From assembly GCF_005048855.1 (NCBI RefSeq), contig NZ_SUME01000009.1:62001-126000 (forward strand): a stretch of DNA of 64,000 nucleotides. Reading direction: 5' to 3'. Origin of the DNA: Sphingobacterium olei (GTDB taxonomy: Bacteria; Bacteroidota; Bacteroidia; Sphingobacteriales; Sphingobacteriaceae). The notes under the pieces are model-generated. The model saw only the letters and a program-made list of their open reading frames with translations, did no database searches and was not told the origin of the DNA. Position numbers and translations under genes: made by a program. Below, piece after piece: positions 1 to 8,386 of the stretch; the first letter of the stretch is position 1; each line of letters starts with the position of its first letter.

Positions 1-3
1 TAA

Positions 4-50
4 AACACAAAAAGGTCATTTTCCTTTACGAAAAATGACCTTTTTGTGTT
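4..50 (-). terminator. Terminator hairpin downstream of tRNA-Asn
   Basis: A 19-bp uninterrupted inverted repeat (arms 4-22 and 32-50) with a short loop. Its A/T-rich outer arms give a U-run when transcribed leftward. It begins 2 nt beyond the 3' end of the minus-strand tRNA, so it is read as that gene's intrinsic terminator. The arms are symmetric, so it could also stop transcription entering from the left. Confidence 0.8.
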
Positions 51-51
51 G

Positions 52-125
52 CTCCTGAAGCTGGGCTCGAACCAGCGACCCTCTGATTAACAGTCAGATG
101 CTCTAACCAGCTGAGCTATTCAGGA
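52..125 (-). tRNA. tRNA-Asn (anticodon GTT)
   Basis: Read on the minus strand this is a full 74-nt cloverleaf. The acceptor arms TCCTGAA/TTCAGGA pair over 7 bp with discriminator G. The anticodon loop CTGTTAA sits on a 5-bp stem and gives anticodon GTT (Asn). The T-arm carries the GGTTCGAGCC signature. No CCA is encoded. It stands alone, with a hairpin terminator directly downstream. Confidence 0.95.
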
Positions 126-253
126 ATCTGGTTCTTTTTATTTCCGAAACCTCATTTCCGTTTCAGTGATGCAATTATCGGAAGTTTAAAGGAGTTGTCC
201 AAATATTTTTTTTATTTTTTATACAAGTCATTCATTGCCAATAAGAATAATTT

Positions 254-1633
254 TTAGAGCAAAACACCTGTTAAAAGTAAAGTCGCAAAAGTGAAATAAA
301 TAAGTAGTCCGGTAACGTCAACAAGTGTCGACACAAAGGGTGCGGATGAACTAGCTGGATCGGCCCCCATCTTTCGCAAGAGAAAGGGAAGCATAGAGCC
401 TGTTAAGGATCCCCATAATACGACACATACTAATGAAAAACTCACTACCAAAGCTACGAGAAACCAATGTTCACCGTAATGATCCGTAAAAAATTGCCAG
501 GTGGCTATTCTTATAAAGCCCAATGTGCCCAAAATAAGTCCAAGGGCTAGACCCGATAAAATTTCCCTTTTCATGACACGCCACCAATCTGTAAGTGATA
601 CTTCTCCAAGAGCCATAGCCTGAATAATCAATGTCGACGCTTGAGAGCCACTATTACCCCCACTTGACATAATCAATGGCATCAAAGCAAAAAGCAGCAC
701 TGCGCTCATCAATTGCGTCTCAAAATGCTCAATAACCGTAGCCGTCAACAATTGGCCTAAGAAAAGAACAACTAGCCAACCTGCGCGTTTTTTGACAAGG
801 TGGAGAACAGATACATCCAGGTACGGCTCGTCTAGCGCCTCCGTACCGCCAAAACGTTGCATATCCTCCGTATACTCTTCGTTGGCCACCCAAAGGATAT
901 CGTCAATAGTCACAATCCCCAACATGATCCCCTGCTCATCGATAACCGGCAATGCAACCCGATTATTCATCCGGAACACATTAACAGCTTCTTCTTGGGG
1001 ATCATTCGCATTTAAAGAAATCAAACGATTATCAATCAAATCGCCTACCATCGTATCCAACTCCGCCAACAAAATATCTTTTATCCGAATATCATCCATG
1101 AGCTTACCATCCGAATCGATGACGTATAATACGTCAATCGTTTCCGAGGCGTTACCATATCTGCGGATATGATCTAGTATTCGTGAAATGGTCCAGTGTG
1201 CTTTAACAGTAATATAATCGGGAGTCATCAAACGACCGACGCTGTCTTCGGGATAACCCAAGAGAGAGAGAGCTTCTTTGCGTTCCTCTGGCGAAAGCAT
1301 AATGATCAGACGCTTCACCACGTCACCTTTTAGCTCTCCGAAAAAAGAGGTCCGATCATCGGGAGGCATCTCATTAATAATCTCTCTAACTTTCGAAGCA
1401 GAAAGCTTTTTGAAGATCCGCTCTTGTGTTGGAAAATCCAAAATTCTAAAAACATTGACAGCCCTTTTTAGATGAAGCGTTTCGAGAAATAAAGCACCGT
1501 GCTCCGGAAGTTCATCAATCAATTCCTCGACATCGGATATATTTAACTCATTAAGAAAATTCTCCAGTCCAACCTGATTGTTTTCGTCAATCAACTGTTC
1601 AACTTGCGCGACTTGCATTTCCAGTTCTTCCAT
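254..1633 (-). CDS. mgtE: Magnesium transporter MgtE
   Basis: Predicted inner-membrane Mg2+ channel/transporter of the MgtE family, 459 residues, which is the usual family length. Residues about 1-130 form the helical MgtE N domain. About 138-255 hold a pair of CBS domains ('GRLMTP' opens the first) that gate the channel in response to cytosolic Mg2+ in characterised homologues. From about 280 to the end lie the membrane segments, with the family signature PLIMSSGGNSGSQ and the later acidic DVTG motif in the pore region. The start is backed by a clear AGGAGG Shine-Dalgarno about 6 nt upstream of the ATG, unusual in this window. It is monocistronic. No M-box-like leader was recognised, but none could be folded here. 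Confidence 0.93.
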   Translation of the reverse strand: MEELEMQVAQVEQLIDENNQVGLENFLNELNISDVEELIDELPEHGALFLETLHLKRAVNVFRILDFPTQERIFKKLSASKVREIINEMPPDDRTSFFGELKGDVVKRLIIMLSPEERKEALSLLGYPEDSVGRLMTPDYITVKAHWTISRILDHIRRYGNASETIDVLYVIDSDGKLMDDIRIKDILLAELDTMVGDLIDNRLISLNANDPQEEAVNVFRMNNRVALPVIDEQGIMLGIVTIDDILWVANEEYTEDMQRFGGTEALDEPYLDVSVLHLVKKRAGWLVVLFLGQLLTATVIEHFETQLMSAVLLFALMPLIMSSGGNSGSQASTLIIQAMALGEVSLTDWWRVMKREILSGLALGLILGTLGFIRIATWQFFTDHYGEHWFLVALVVSFSLVCVVLWGSLTGSMLPFLLRKMGADPASSSAPFVSTLVDVTGLLIYFTFATLLLTGVLL

Positions 1634-2256
1634 TTACGCCCTCCTAAAAATATGATCTTACATCGGTCTGTTAATTATTTTTTATGCTGCAAAAGTCGTT
1701 TATTTTAATGGAAAAAAATAATGTTTTTTGTCGAAGTTGCAAATAGTATTTAAAAAAAACACCCTTGCTTTTCAATAAAAAAAACGCCATTTTGTCAGTA
1801 CAAACACCTTATATCTTGAACACTTCTTTCTATCCTACATACACTTAGAAAATCTACATTAAAATTCAATTTCACAATCTCATTTAAAAAAGTAATCTGA
1901 CTCTCTTTCTTTTTTTCAATTCATTTTCTGTAACTCCTATTGAAGATTTACCGAGCCCTAAAAAACATTAAATAACATCAATGGGCTAACACATCCTAAA
2001 TAAAGACTCAGTATAAATGAATAGGCAGAAAATAAAAATATTAATAAAAATCAGTACATTCGTTTTAATAAAAGATATTATGATTTCCAAAAATGAATTG
2101 GATTAAAAAAATCAAAATTAACGTAGAAAATACAATGTTTTTAATTATTAAAAATTAATCATAATTAATTAATAATCATATATAAAAAACTATTATATAA
2201 ACTAAATATAAATATAAAAACTCACATTCTAACTATTTTTTTTAGCAAACAACTGT
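1634..2256. other. AT-rich intergenic region, 623 bp
   Basis: Between the divergent mgtE and the secreted metalloprotease-like gene. The stretch is very A+T-rich, especially 2030-2240, with homopolymer runs and no open frame of useful length. It must contain the promoters of both neighbours, but I cannot point to a convincing TTG-N19-TAnnTTTG match. No RNA gene or repeat was recognised. Confidence 0.5.
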
Positions 2257-5073
2257 ATGACCTCAATATACAATCACAAGAATATAAATATCAGTATTTT
2301 AACTATATTTATATTAACAATAAATTCATCAATAACATTTTCACAACTATTTGATGGATCGCAGTCCCATTTTCGTATCAAATGGAAACAGATAAATACC
2401 GAAAAATTCCAACTTATTTTCCCCGAAGAATTCTCTTCGGCTGCTCCTGCCCTTGCCGCTAGACTCGAAGTATTTATTGAACAGACGGCATCCAAATTGA
2501 ATAGACCTTCAAAAAAAATAAGCATTATATTACAACAAAATCACATCGCGCAGAATGGTTTCGTTCAATTAGCGCCGCGCAAATCAGAATTCTACAGCAC
2601 CCCTTCTTCCATTGCTGATAACCAAGAATGGCTCCCAAATTTAGCACTTCACGAAAGTAGACACTTCGCGCAGTTTGACAACTTGACAGGAAATTTAAAG
2701 AGCCCATTTTTTGAACAATTGGCACTTGCGCTCTTCGGACTTAATCTTCCGGCTTGGTTTTTTGAAGGTGATGCCGTGCTTCAAGAGACTCTTTTTTCAA
2801 ACGGTGGGAGAGGAAGATTGACTTCTTGGAACATGCCAATCCGCGCAAATATCCAGTCTGATCTATCATTTGATCTTAACAAATATGTACATGGTTCCTT
2901 CAAAGATCTTGTTCCGAGTTATTATACCATTGGGTATTTTATGAACAGCTTTCTTTACGAAAAAGACCCCGAAATCCATGGAAAAATCTTGGAAGAAATG
3001 AATGGAAAATTACTTCGGCCCTTCAACTTTGAGCGTAGCTTAAAAAAATATTCAGCGCAAAAAAGCAATCAACTTTTCAAGTCTACTATACAAGATTTAA
3101 CTAAAAGATGGGATAAAGTAACCGATATAAATCCCCCAAATTCAATGGAAATAATGGACCAATTTCCTACGGATTACTTTCTTCCCCAAATAGCAAATGG
3201 CAGCGTATATGCGCTTCAGCATAGTCGACAATTCACGCCTAGAATCATCCGTTTGGAAAGTAATAACACGAAACAGTTATATAAAAAGGTCGTACAAATC
3301 GGTCAACAATTGACACCTTATTTCCATACTCAGGGTAATTTCATGGTATGGGATGAATACCGAAAGGATCCGAGATTTGAAAAACAGACGTATAACATCA
3401 TTAATATATATGATATCAACACAGGAAAAACACGCCATCTTACCCACAATACACGCTATTATTCGCCTATACTTTCTACAGATCTGCGCGAGATAGCAGT
3501 TGTAGAAGTCAGTTTGGCAAACCATGTTCAAGTTGTTTTTCTGGATATTAAGAACGGCAATAAACTTGACTCAATCCCTATTCCAATAGGGACACATATT
3601 CAACAACCACAATTTAGCCCGGCTGGTGATAGGCTTATCGCAATAGCGGTAAATCAGAAAGGCACGAACCTTATCGAGATAGATAGAAATAACAAAGAAT
3701 TAAGATACCTGCTCGACTGGTCTAATTTTCAATTGGAAAGACCTATATATGCTGGAGAACGCATCGTTTTTAAAGCCAATTTTAACGATAAGGATGATAT
3801 TTATGTATTTGAGAACGGCAATATCTCATCATTGACAAATAGTCAATTTGGAGCGTTTAATCCGTTTGTAGATAAAGACACCTTATATTACAATACGTAT
3901 ACCACCAATGGCTATAAAGTAATGAAGCAGTTGTTAATAAATGATACTGAAAAGCGGGTCATTCCTTCGATGGTATATACATTATATCCCAACCAAAATG
4001 AGGCTTCATACGCATCGCTGTCCCCTGTCAAAGAGTATCCTATTCAGAATTACAATGTCACTAAACACAGTTTCAACTTTCATAGCATTACATTAAGTGG
4101 CAATGATTTCGAAAGTTTTGACAATTTAAAACCCGGAATATTTTGGATATCAAATGATATATTGAATACCACCTCAGCAAAACTTGGCTATGAGTACGAT
4201 ACCGAAATCGAAAAAAGCACCTATTCAGCGGAAGTAAGTTATCAACGATATTTTCCTAAGATATCTCTTTCTTATAAAAATAGAGGACAATTGGGACAGG
4301 CTACCCGTAACGGGAATCGGGATTCGATTATTAATTTTGATTATCGTGAACATTATCTTGCAGCCGATATCCAACTACCTTTTAGCATATATAGAGGAAA
4401 TAAAGTATACAGTTACGGCGTTAACATGGGAACTTCTTATCAAAAAAGATACGACCTTAGCCTAACTACGTTAAGCAATTTCAATGATATCATCAGCTTT
4501 CCACTAAATTACCAAATCTATTTTAATAAAAACAGCTTGCGGGCTGCTATGGATATCCTTCCACGTTGGGGACAAAACCTTAGTTTTACCTATCGGCACC
4601 TTCCATTCGAAAGCGAGCTAAATGGGGATATGTGGTCGCTCCGCACTAATTTCTACTTTCCCGGATTCCTATTCAATCATAGTCTACAGATACGTTATTC
4701 TATGCAAGAATCGTCGGGAAGATATTTATATTCGAATGATATACCTCTTGTAAATGGATTTGCTAATTTCCGGTCTCCAGCAATAAAAAACACCTTGCTA
4801 TTTGACTACCGGCTGCCAATTGCCTATCCCGATTGGTCTATAGGCAATATGGCTTATTTAAAAAGGATTAGAGGAGTTGTCTCCGCCGATTATCAAAACC
4901 TCGAAGAATCGGATCTTTCACCCAAAACTACTGGAGCAGGCCTTTCATTTGACTTCAATGTATTTAAATACCCTGTTCCCCTATTTACATTTGGCTCTCG
5001 ATTGACTTATATTAATGATAAAACGGCAAAAAACCGAATAGTGCCCACATTTAGTTTGGGATATACCTATTAG
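2257..5073 (+). CDS. Secreted HExxH metalloprotease-like protein with beta-propeller and barrel-like C-terminus
   Basis: A 938-residue exported protein. A hydrophobic leader occupies residues 10-30. Residues about 40-290 look like a gluzincin-type zinc peptidase domain: HESRH at 132-136 fits HExxH, and a downstream Glu in AWFFEGDA (Glu170) is placed like the third zinc ligand. Residues about 300-590 are repeated strand-rich units resembling a TolB/WD40-like propeller. From about 640 to the terminal '...FSLGYTY' there are alternating aromatic strands typical of an outer-membrane barrel ending. Substrate is unknown. The gene is alone in its orientation with AT-rich flanks. The protease call rests on two motifs only; a purely structural surface protein is the alternative. 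Confidence 0.7.
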   Translation: MTSIYNHKNINISILTIFILTINSSITFSQLFDGSQSHFRIKWKQINTEKFQLIFPEEFSSAAPALAARLEVFIEQTASKLNRPSKKISIILQQNHIAQNGFVQLAPRKSEFYSTPSSIADNQEWLPNLALHESRHFAQFDNLTGNLKSPFFEQLALALFGLNLPAWFFEGDAVLQETLFSNGGRGRLTSWNMPIRANIQSDLSFDLNKYVHGSFKDLVPSYYTIGYFMNSFLYEKDPEIHGKILEEMNGKLLRPFNFERSLKKYSAQKSNQLFKSTIQDLTKRWDKVTDINPPNSMEIMDQFPTDYFLPQIANGSVYALQHSRQFTPRIIRLESNNTKQLYKKVVQIGQQLTPYFHTQGNFMVWDEYRKDPRFEKQTYNIINIYDINTGKTRHLTHNTRYYSPILSTDLREIAVVEVSLANHVQVVFLDIKNGNKLDSIPIPIGTHIQQPQFSPAGDRLIAIAVNQKGTNLIEIDRNNKELRYLLDWSNFQLERPIYAGERIVFKANFNDKDDIYVFENGNISSLTNSQFGAFNPFVDKDTLYYNTYTTNGYKVMKQLLINDTEKRVIPSMVYTLYPNQNEASYASLSPVKEYPIQNYNVTKHSFNFHSITLSGNDFESFDNLKPGIFWISNDILNTTSAKLGYEYDTEIEKSTYSAEVSYQRYFPKISLSYKNRGQLGQATRNGNRDSIINFDYREHYLAADIQLPFSIYRGNKVYSYGVNMGTSYQKRYDLSLTTLSNFNDIISFPLNYQIYFNKNSLRAAMDILPRWGQNLSFTYRHLPFESELNGDMWSLRTNFYFPGFLFNHSLQIRYSMQESSGRYLYSNDIPLVNGFANFRSPAIKNTLLFDYRLPIAYPDWSIGNMAYLKRIRGVVSADYQNLEESDLSPKTTGAGLSFDFNVFKYPVPLFTFGSRLTYINDKTAKNRIVPTFSLGYTY

Positions 5074-5210
5074 GTAATACAACACGGCATGTAATAAGAT
5101 AATATTCTTACTATCAATATGTTATTTAAAAATTTTTAAAACAAAAAATATTTGAAGACGTTATAATAATTACAGCAATTAGTAAATCCCTCAACAAAAC
5201 AAGTTATAAT

Positions 5211-5621
5211 ATGGCAATTATATCTACTGAGGCTGAGATACAAGAAAGATTATCCGCCATTTATGAAGAGTTAATTAACACAAAAGATTTCATCCGCAAT
5301 GAACTCATTGAATCCCGGCTAAACTACGATAAAGCTTGCGACAAACATATTCAAACAGGTTTTCGGTGTGAATACGAGTGGATTGACGCAGAGATATCAC
5401 ACCAAAAGAACTTCATAAAATACGACATCTATTGTCATCTTCTCGAAATCGTAAATGATTTCCGGGATTTGTACGGACAGTTCCCGGAATATCATCAAAT
5501 GTACGTAACGCTGAATTTAATTATGCTTCAACTAGCTAGAGAAGAAAAATATGAGTTAGCCGCGATACTTAAAAATTGGGTAGATCGGATAAAGTGTATA
5601 ATAAAAGAGAGATCTCCATAA
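5211..5621 (+). CDS. Small protein with C-terminal UVR-like motif
   Basis: Hypothetical cytoplasmic protein of 136 residues, mostly helical, with no signal peptide. Residues about 108-128 (LQLAREEKYELAAILKNWV...) match the pattern of the UVR motif found in UvrB, UvrC, ClpC-type proteins and McsA, where it forms a helical hairpin for protein-protein contacts. The remainder, with two Cys residues around 45-55, is not recognised. It starts 137 nt after the metalloprotease-like gene and may be independently transcribed. I infer an adaptor role only from the motif; no DNA-repair context is present nearby. Confidence 0.6.
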   Translation: MAIISTEAEIQERLSAIYEELINTKDFIRNELIESRLNYDKACDKHIQTGFRCEYEWIDAEISHQKNFIKYDIYCHLLEIVNDFRDLYGQFPEYHQMYVTLNLIMLQLAREEKYELAAILKNWVDRIKCIIKERSP

Positions 5622-5715
5622 CTGGATGATTACGTCAAAAAGAATTAAAGTTATAAAAGAGAATTTCAGCCTATGATTAAGGCTGATGTTTCTACTATCT
5701 TTGAAGACACATTTT

Positions 5716-6053
5716 TTAATAAAAATTATTGACCAAACTGTTCATATAAACCTCTACATTGTCATATATTTCACTCAAATCCTTGTCATTCGCACTGGCG
5801 GTATTCGGGTCCAGATTGTTCGCAATTTCCCATTCATCTGGTATGCCGTCTCCATCTGTATCGGTTGGGGACGTAGTCTATGTAGACCATCCGCCGACAT
5901 TCGTCTGTGAGTCGATGATACCCGGGTAGCCTGTTTTCGACCCATCATAAGTCGCCGTACCGTTTTACACTTCACACGTTGATCTACCGCATCGCGTTTA
6001 TAGGAGGCACCTGCTTTTTCCAATACCTGTTCGTAAGCCTGTTTGAGAATCAC
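5716..6053 (-). pseudogene. Decayed C-terminal fragment of a PL1-type pectate lyase
   Basis: Read leftward, frame one gives ...KQAYEQVLEKAGASYKRDAVDQRV, then the reading frame shifts near 5965 to NGTATYDGSKTGYPGIIDSQ and onward through an in-frame TAG near 5880. It then reads PTDTDGDGIPDEWEIANNLD and ends ...YDNVEVYMNSLV...Y-stop at 5716. This order (KRDAVD, GIIDSQ, DTDGDGIPDEWE, NVEVYMNSLV) is the C-terminal tail typical of secreted Bacteroidota pectate lyases. With one frameshift, one stop codon, and no catalytic domain upstream, it is a remnant. It lies 2.3 kb from arabinan-degrading genes, suggesting a once larger pectin-use locus. Confidence 0.85.
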
Positions 6054-6120
6054 AGAGCTATTTTGCCAAGATTTTGTTTAACGTAAAAATTAACACATAT
6101 CAATTAAGAAATTTAATACC

Positions 6121-6128
6121 TATCTTTG
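6121..6128 (+). promoter_or_regulatory. Possible -7 element of the hybrid kinase gene
   Basis: TATCTTTG matches the Bacteroidota -7 consensus TAnnTTTG and lies 18 nt before the ATG at 6147, implying a very short leader. I see no TTG element 19-20 nt upstream, so only half the promoter is supported. If real, the upstream TTG start codon inside it cannot be the translation start. Confidence 0.4.
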
Positions 6129-6146
6129 AAAGAAAACGGACCAAAT

Positions 6147-8282
6147 ATGTCGATTCCTTCTAAAAACACTTCGCGGCTTCGAAGTTTACTCATCTATAGT
6201 CTCATATTTTCGTTTATCTTTCTTAGCTTTATATTCGTCTATCAATACAGTCAATATGGACTTGTAGAGAAAAGGTTAAATGCGGCCTACTCTGTTGGAC
6301 AGACTCCCTCGGATGGCTTATATAAGCTTTTTTCTACTTATAGTGAAGCGGACAATCTTTTTAGACTATATACCATAGATTTCACAAAGGAGAATTATGG
6401 TGCTTATAAAGATAAAATAGATACTATTAAATATTATGTAGATTCATTATCATCTCTTCCTATTGCAGAAAATCTATTCAACAACAGTGCTACCGTAATT
6501 GCCACGAAGGATAACTTAGCTATGGAATACGCTAACCTTAAAAAAGACGTAGATCATCTCATTTTATTTGCTAAAGACTCCCTATCAATATTGTCTGACC
6601 CTATTAATAATTATAAACCGCAAAAAAGCACTATCTCTACAGATCAAGTCATAAGTAAAATTCTAAAGGATACAAGTCATCTAATGACTTTTCAAGATAC
6701 CGTCATTAACAAGAAAAAAAGCCTGTTTAGTCGGATATTTAATTCTAAAAACGACACATTACTTTCCAACAGGTCTAACCAAAATTTTAATATTAATCAA
6801 ATCGATCTGATACAACGAAATATCGAAAATTTAGTAACACAACAGGAGAGAACATCAAATAGCAACATAAAAAATCTGCAGCGTGCCTTTTTAAAATTAC
6901 AGGAAACAGAAAGAATACTAATTTTTTCAAACTATCATTTATTAAACAATCTCAAAACCGGAATAGATCGTCTAGAGCAGCATGAAATTGAGCTACGAAG
7001 AAAAGCAGAAGAACTTGATTTTATTCAATATAAGAACAACACACAGCAATTCGGGCTACAATTAGCAGGGGCTTTGGCAATTATGCTTTTAATGATCTTG
7101 TTTATTATTTACTACCAATACAATGCGGCCACTTACGAACGAAAAATACGGAATGAAAAAGAATATGCAAATAAGATTGCCGAAGAGAAGACCAGCGTAC
7201 TTGCGACGATAAGCCATGAGATACGGACTCCAATCAATGCGTTATTAGGTGTAGTCGATATCATCAAAAAAAGCAAAGGACTTAATAATGATGATCAAAA
7301 ACTTATTCTATCAGCTAATTATGAACTCATGCTCATCAATAGTACGGTAAACGATATTCTGGGGCTAAGCAAATTGGAAACTGGATCATTGCATGTTATT
7401 AACGAATATTTTGCTCCTCATCAGCTTTTATCAGATGTCATAAAACTGCACACCTATCAAGCCGAAGCAAAAGGGCTCCTCTTCACATATCATATCGATT
7501 TTGATCCCAAAATACAGATATATAGCAATGCACTGCGAATAAAACAAATCGCCTCAAATCTGGTTGGAAATGCAATAAAATACACCAAAAAAGGCTCTGT
7601 TAGTTTTTCTGCCCGAATAGAAAGATATAAAGACAAACAAAACATACTTATCGAAGTAAAAGACACTGGAATAGGGATATCCGATGAAAATAAAGCTCAT
7701 ATATTTCGGAAATATTATATTACAGAAACAAAAAACAAAATTGGCGGATTCGGACTAGGATTGTATATTTCTAAACTTCTATGCGAACAATTAAATGGTA
7801 ATATTTCATTTAACAGCAAATTCGGGGTAGGTTCCACATTCACTTTATCGGTACCAATTCAAAAACAACTTCTTTCTGAAGAAATATCCGAACCACCAAC
7901 AATTGCCGATTTACCCGATGATCTTCGCATCGTTATAATTGATGATAGTCGGATTAATTTGCTTTTTATACAGCAGTTCTTAGGTCAAAAAAAGCATGTG
8001 TACACCTTCGATGAGGGGCAAGATGCATTAGATTTCCTAAAAGACAACGACGTTGACATTATACTTACGGACATGCAAATGCCCGAAATAAACGGTTGGG
8101 ATATTCTCAATAATATTAGGGAAATTGAACAAAACCAGCACATTAAAGTTTTTGCACTAACCTCAGAAAAAATGCTATTAGAAGGGCAAAACGTATCCAA
8201 ATTCAAACATACATTTGATGGAATCCTCAGTAAACCGATCGACGAACAGGAACTCGTTATCACTATACTAAAGAATTTATAA
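6147..8282 (+). CDS. Hybrid sensor histidine kinase with receiver domain
   Basis: Membrane-bound hybrid histidine kinase, 711 residues from the ATG at 6147. An upstream in-frame TTG at 6126 overlaps a promoter-like box and is less likely. A membrane helix near residues 10-35 is followed by a long helical periplasmic sensor, then a second helix near 300-325. The HisKA box SHEIRTPINALLG carries the phospho-accepting His at about 357. An ATPase domain follows with N (NLVGNAIKYT), G1 (DTGIGI) and G2 (GGFGLGLYI) boxes. The C-terminal receiver has acidic DD near 597 and phospho-acceptor Asp about 642 in LTDMQMPE. No DNA-binding output is fused, so a separate partner regulator is expected; none is adjacent. 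The stimulus is unknown. Neighbouring carbohydrate enzymes hint at, but do not prove, a nutrient signal. Confidence 0.9.
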   Translation: MSIPSKNTSRLRSLLIYSLIFSFIFLSFIFVYQYSQYGLVEKRLNAAYSVGQTPSDGLYKLFSTYSEADNLFRLYTIDFTKENYGAYKDKIDTIKYYVDSLSSLPIAENLFNNSATVIATKDNLAMEYANLKKDVDHLILFAKDSLSILSDPINNYKPQKSTISTDQVISKILKDTSHLMTFQDTVINKKKSLFSRIFNSKNDTLLSNRSNQNFNINQIDLIQRNIENLVTQQERTSNSNIKNLQRAFLKLQETERILIFSNYHLLNNLKTGIDRLEQHEIELRRKAEELDFIQYKNNTQQFGLQLAGALAIMLLMILFIIYYQYNAATYERKIRNEKEYANKIAEEKTSVLATISHEIRTPINALLGVVDIIKKSKGLNNDDQKLILSANYELMLINSTVNDILGLSKLETGSLHVINEYFAPHQLLSDVIKLHTYQAEAKGLLFTYHIDFDPKIQIYSNALRIKQIASNLVGNAIKYTKKGSVSFSARIERYKDKQNILIEVKDTGIGISDENKAHIFRKYYITETKNKIGGFGLGLYISKLLCEQLNGNISFNSKFGVGSTFTLSVPIQKQLLSEEISEPPTIADLPDDLRIVIIDDSRINLLFIQQFLGQKKHVYTFDEGQDALDFLKDNDVDIILTDMQMPEINGWDILNNIREIEQNQHIKVFALTSEKMLLEGQNVSKFKHTFDGILSKPIDEQELVITILKNL

Positions 8283-8317
8283 CATCATTCCTTGGTCATA
8301 TAATGAAAAAGAAAAAA

Positions 8318-8374
8318 TGAAAGATTTTTAAAGAGATTACCCGCTGCAGGCGTAATCTCTTTAAAAATCTTTCA
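8318..8374. terminator. Bidirectional hairpin with a perfect 23-bp stem
   Basis: Arms 8318-8340 and 8352-8374 are perfect complements of 23 nt around an 11-nt GC-rich loop. It lies between convergent genes (kinase on plus, GH127/146-type on minus) and contains A/T runs at both sides, so it probably terminates both. The stem is longer than the other terminators here. Confidence 0.8.
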
Positions 8375-8386
8375 AACCGGAACGTC

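Noticed and set aside
792..1475. Open frames on the plus strand within mgtE
   Set aside because: They are antisense to an intact MgtE protein, have no domain resemblance, and are Ser/Ile-rich as expected of a shadow frame.
1634..1700. Mg2+ riboswitch (M-box) ahead of mgtE
   Set aside because: The leader is A/T-rich without visible long helices; the ATG has a normal Shine-Dalgarno close by.
5666..5686. Hairpin TCAGCCT/AGGCTGA as a terminator
   Set aside because: Only 7 bp with no T-run; too weak to call.
5686..5910. Plus-strand open frame over the pectate lyase relic
   Set aside because: The minus-strand frames show a recognisable lyase tail; the plus-strand translation resembles nothing.
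6126..6146. TTG start for the hybrid kinase
   Set aside because: It lies inside a -7-like box (TATCTTTG) and the ATG at 6147 leaves the membrane helix intact.
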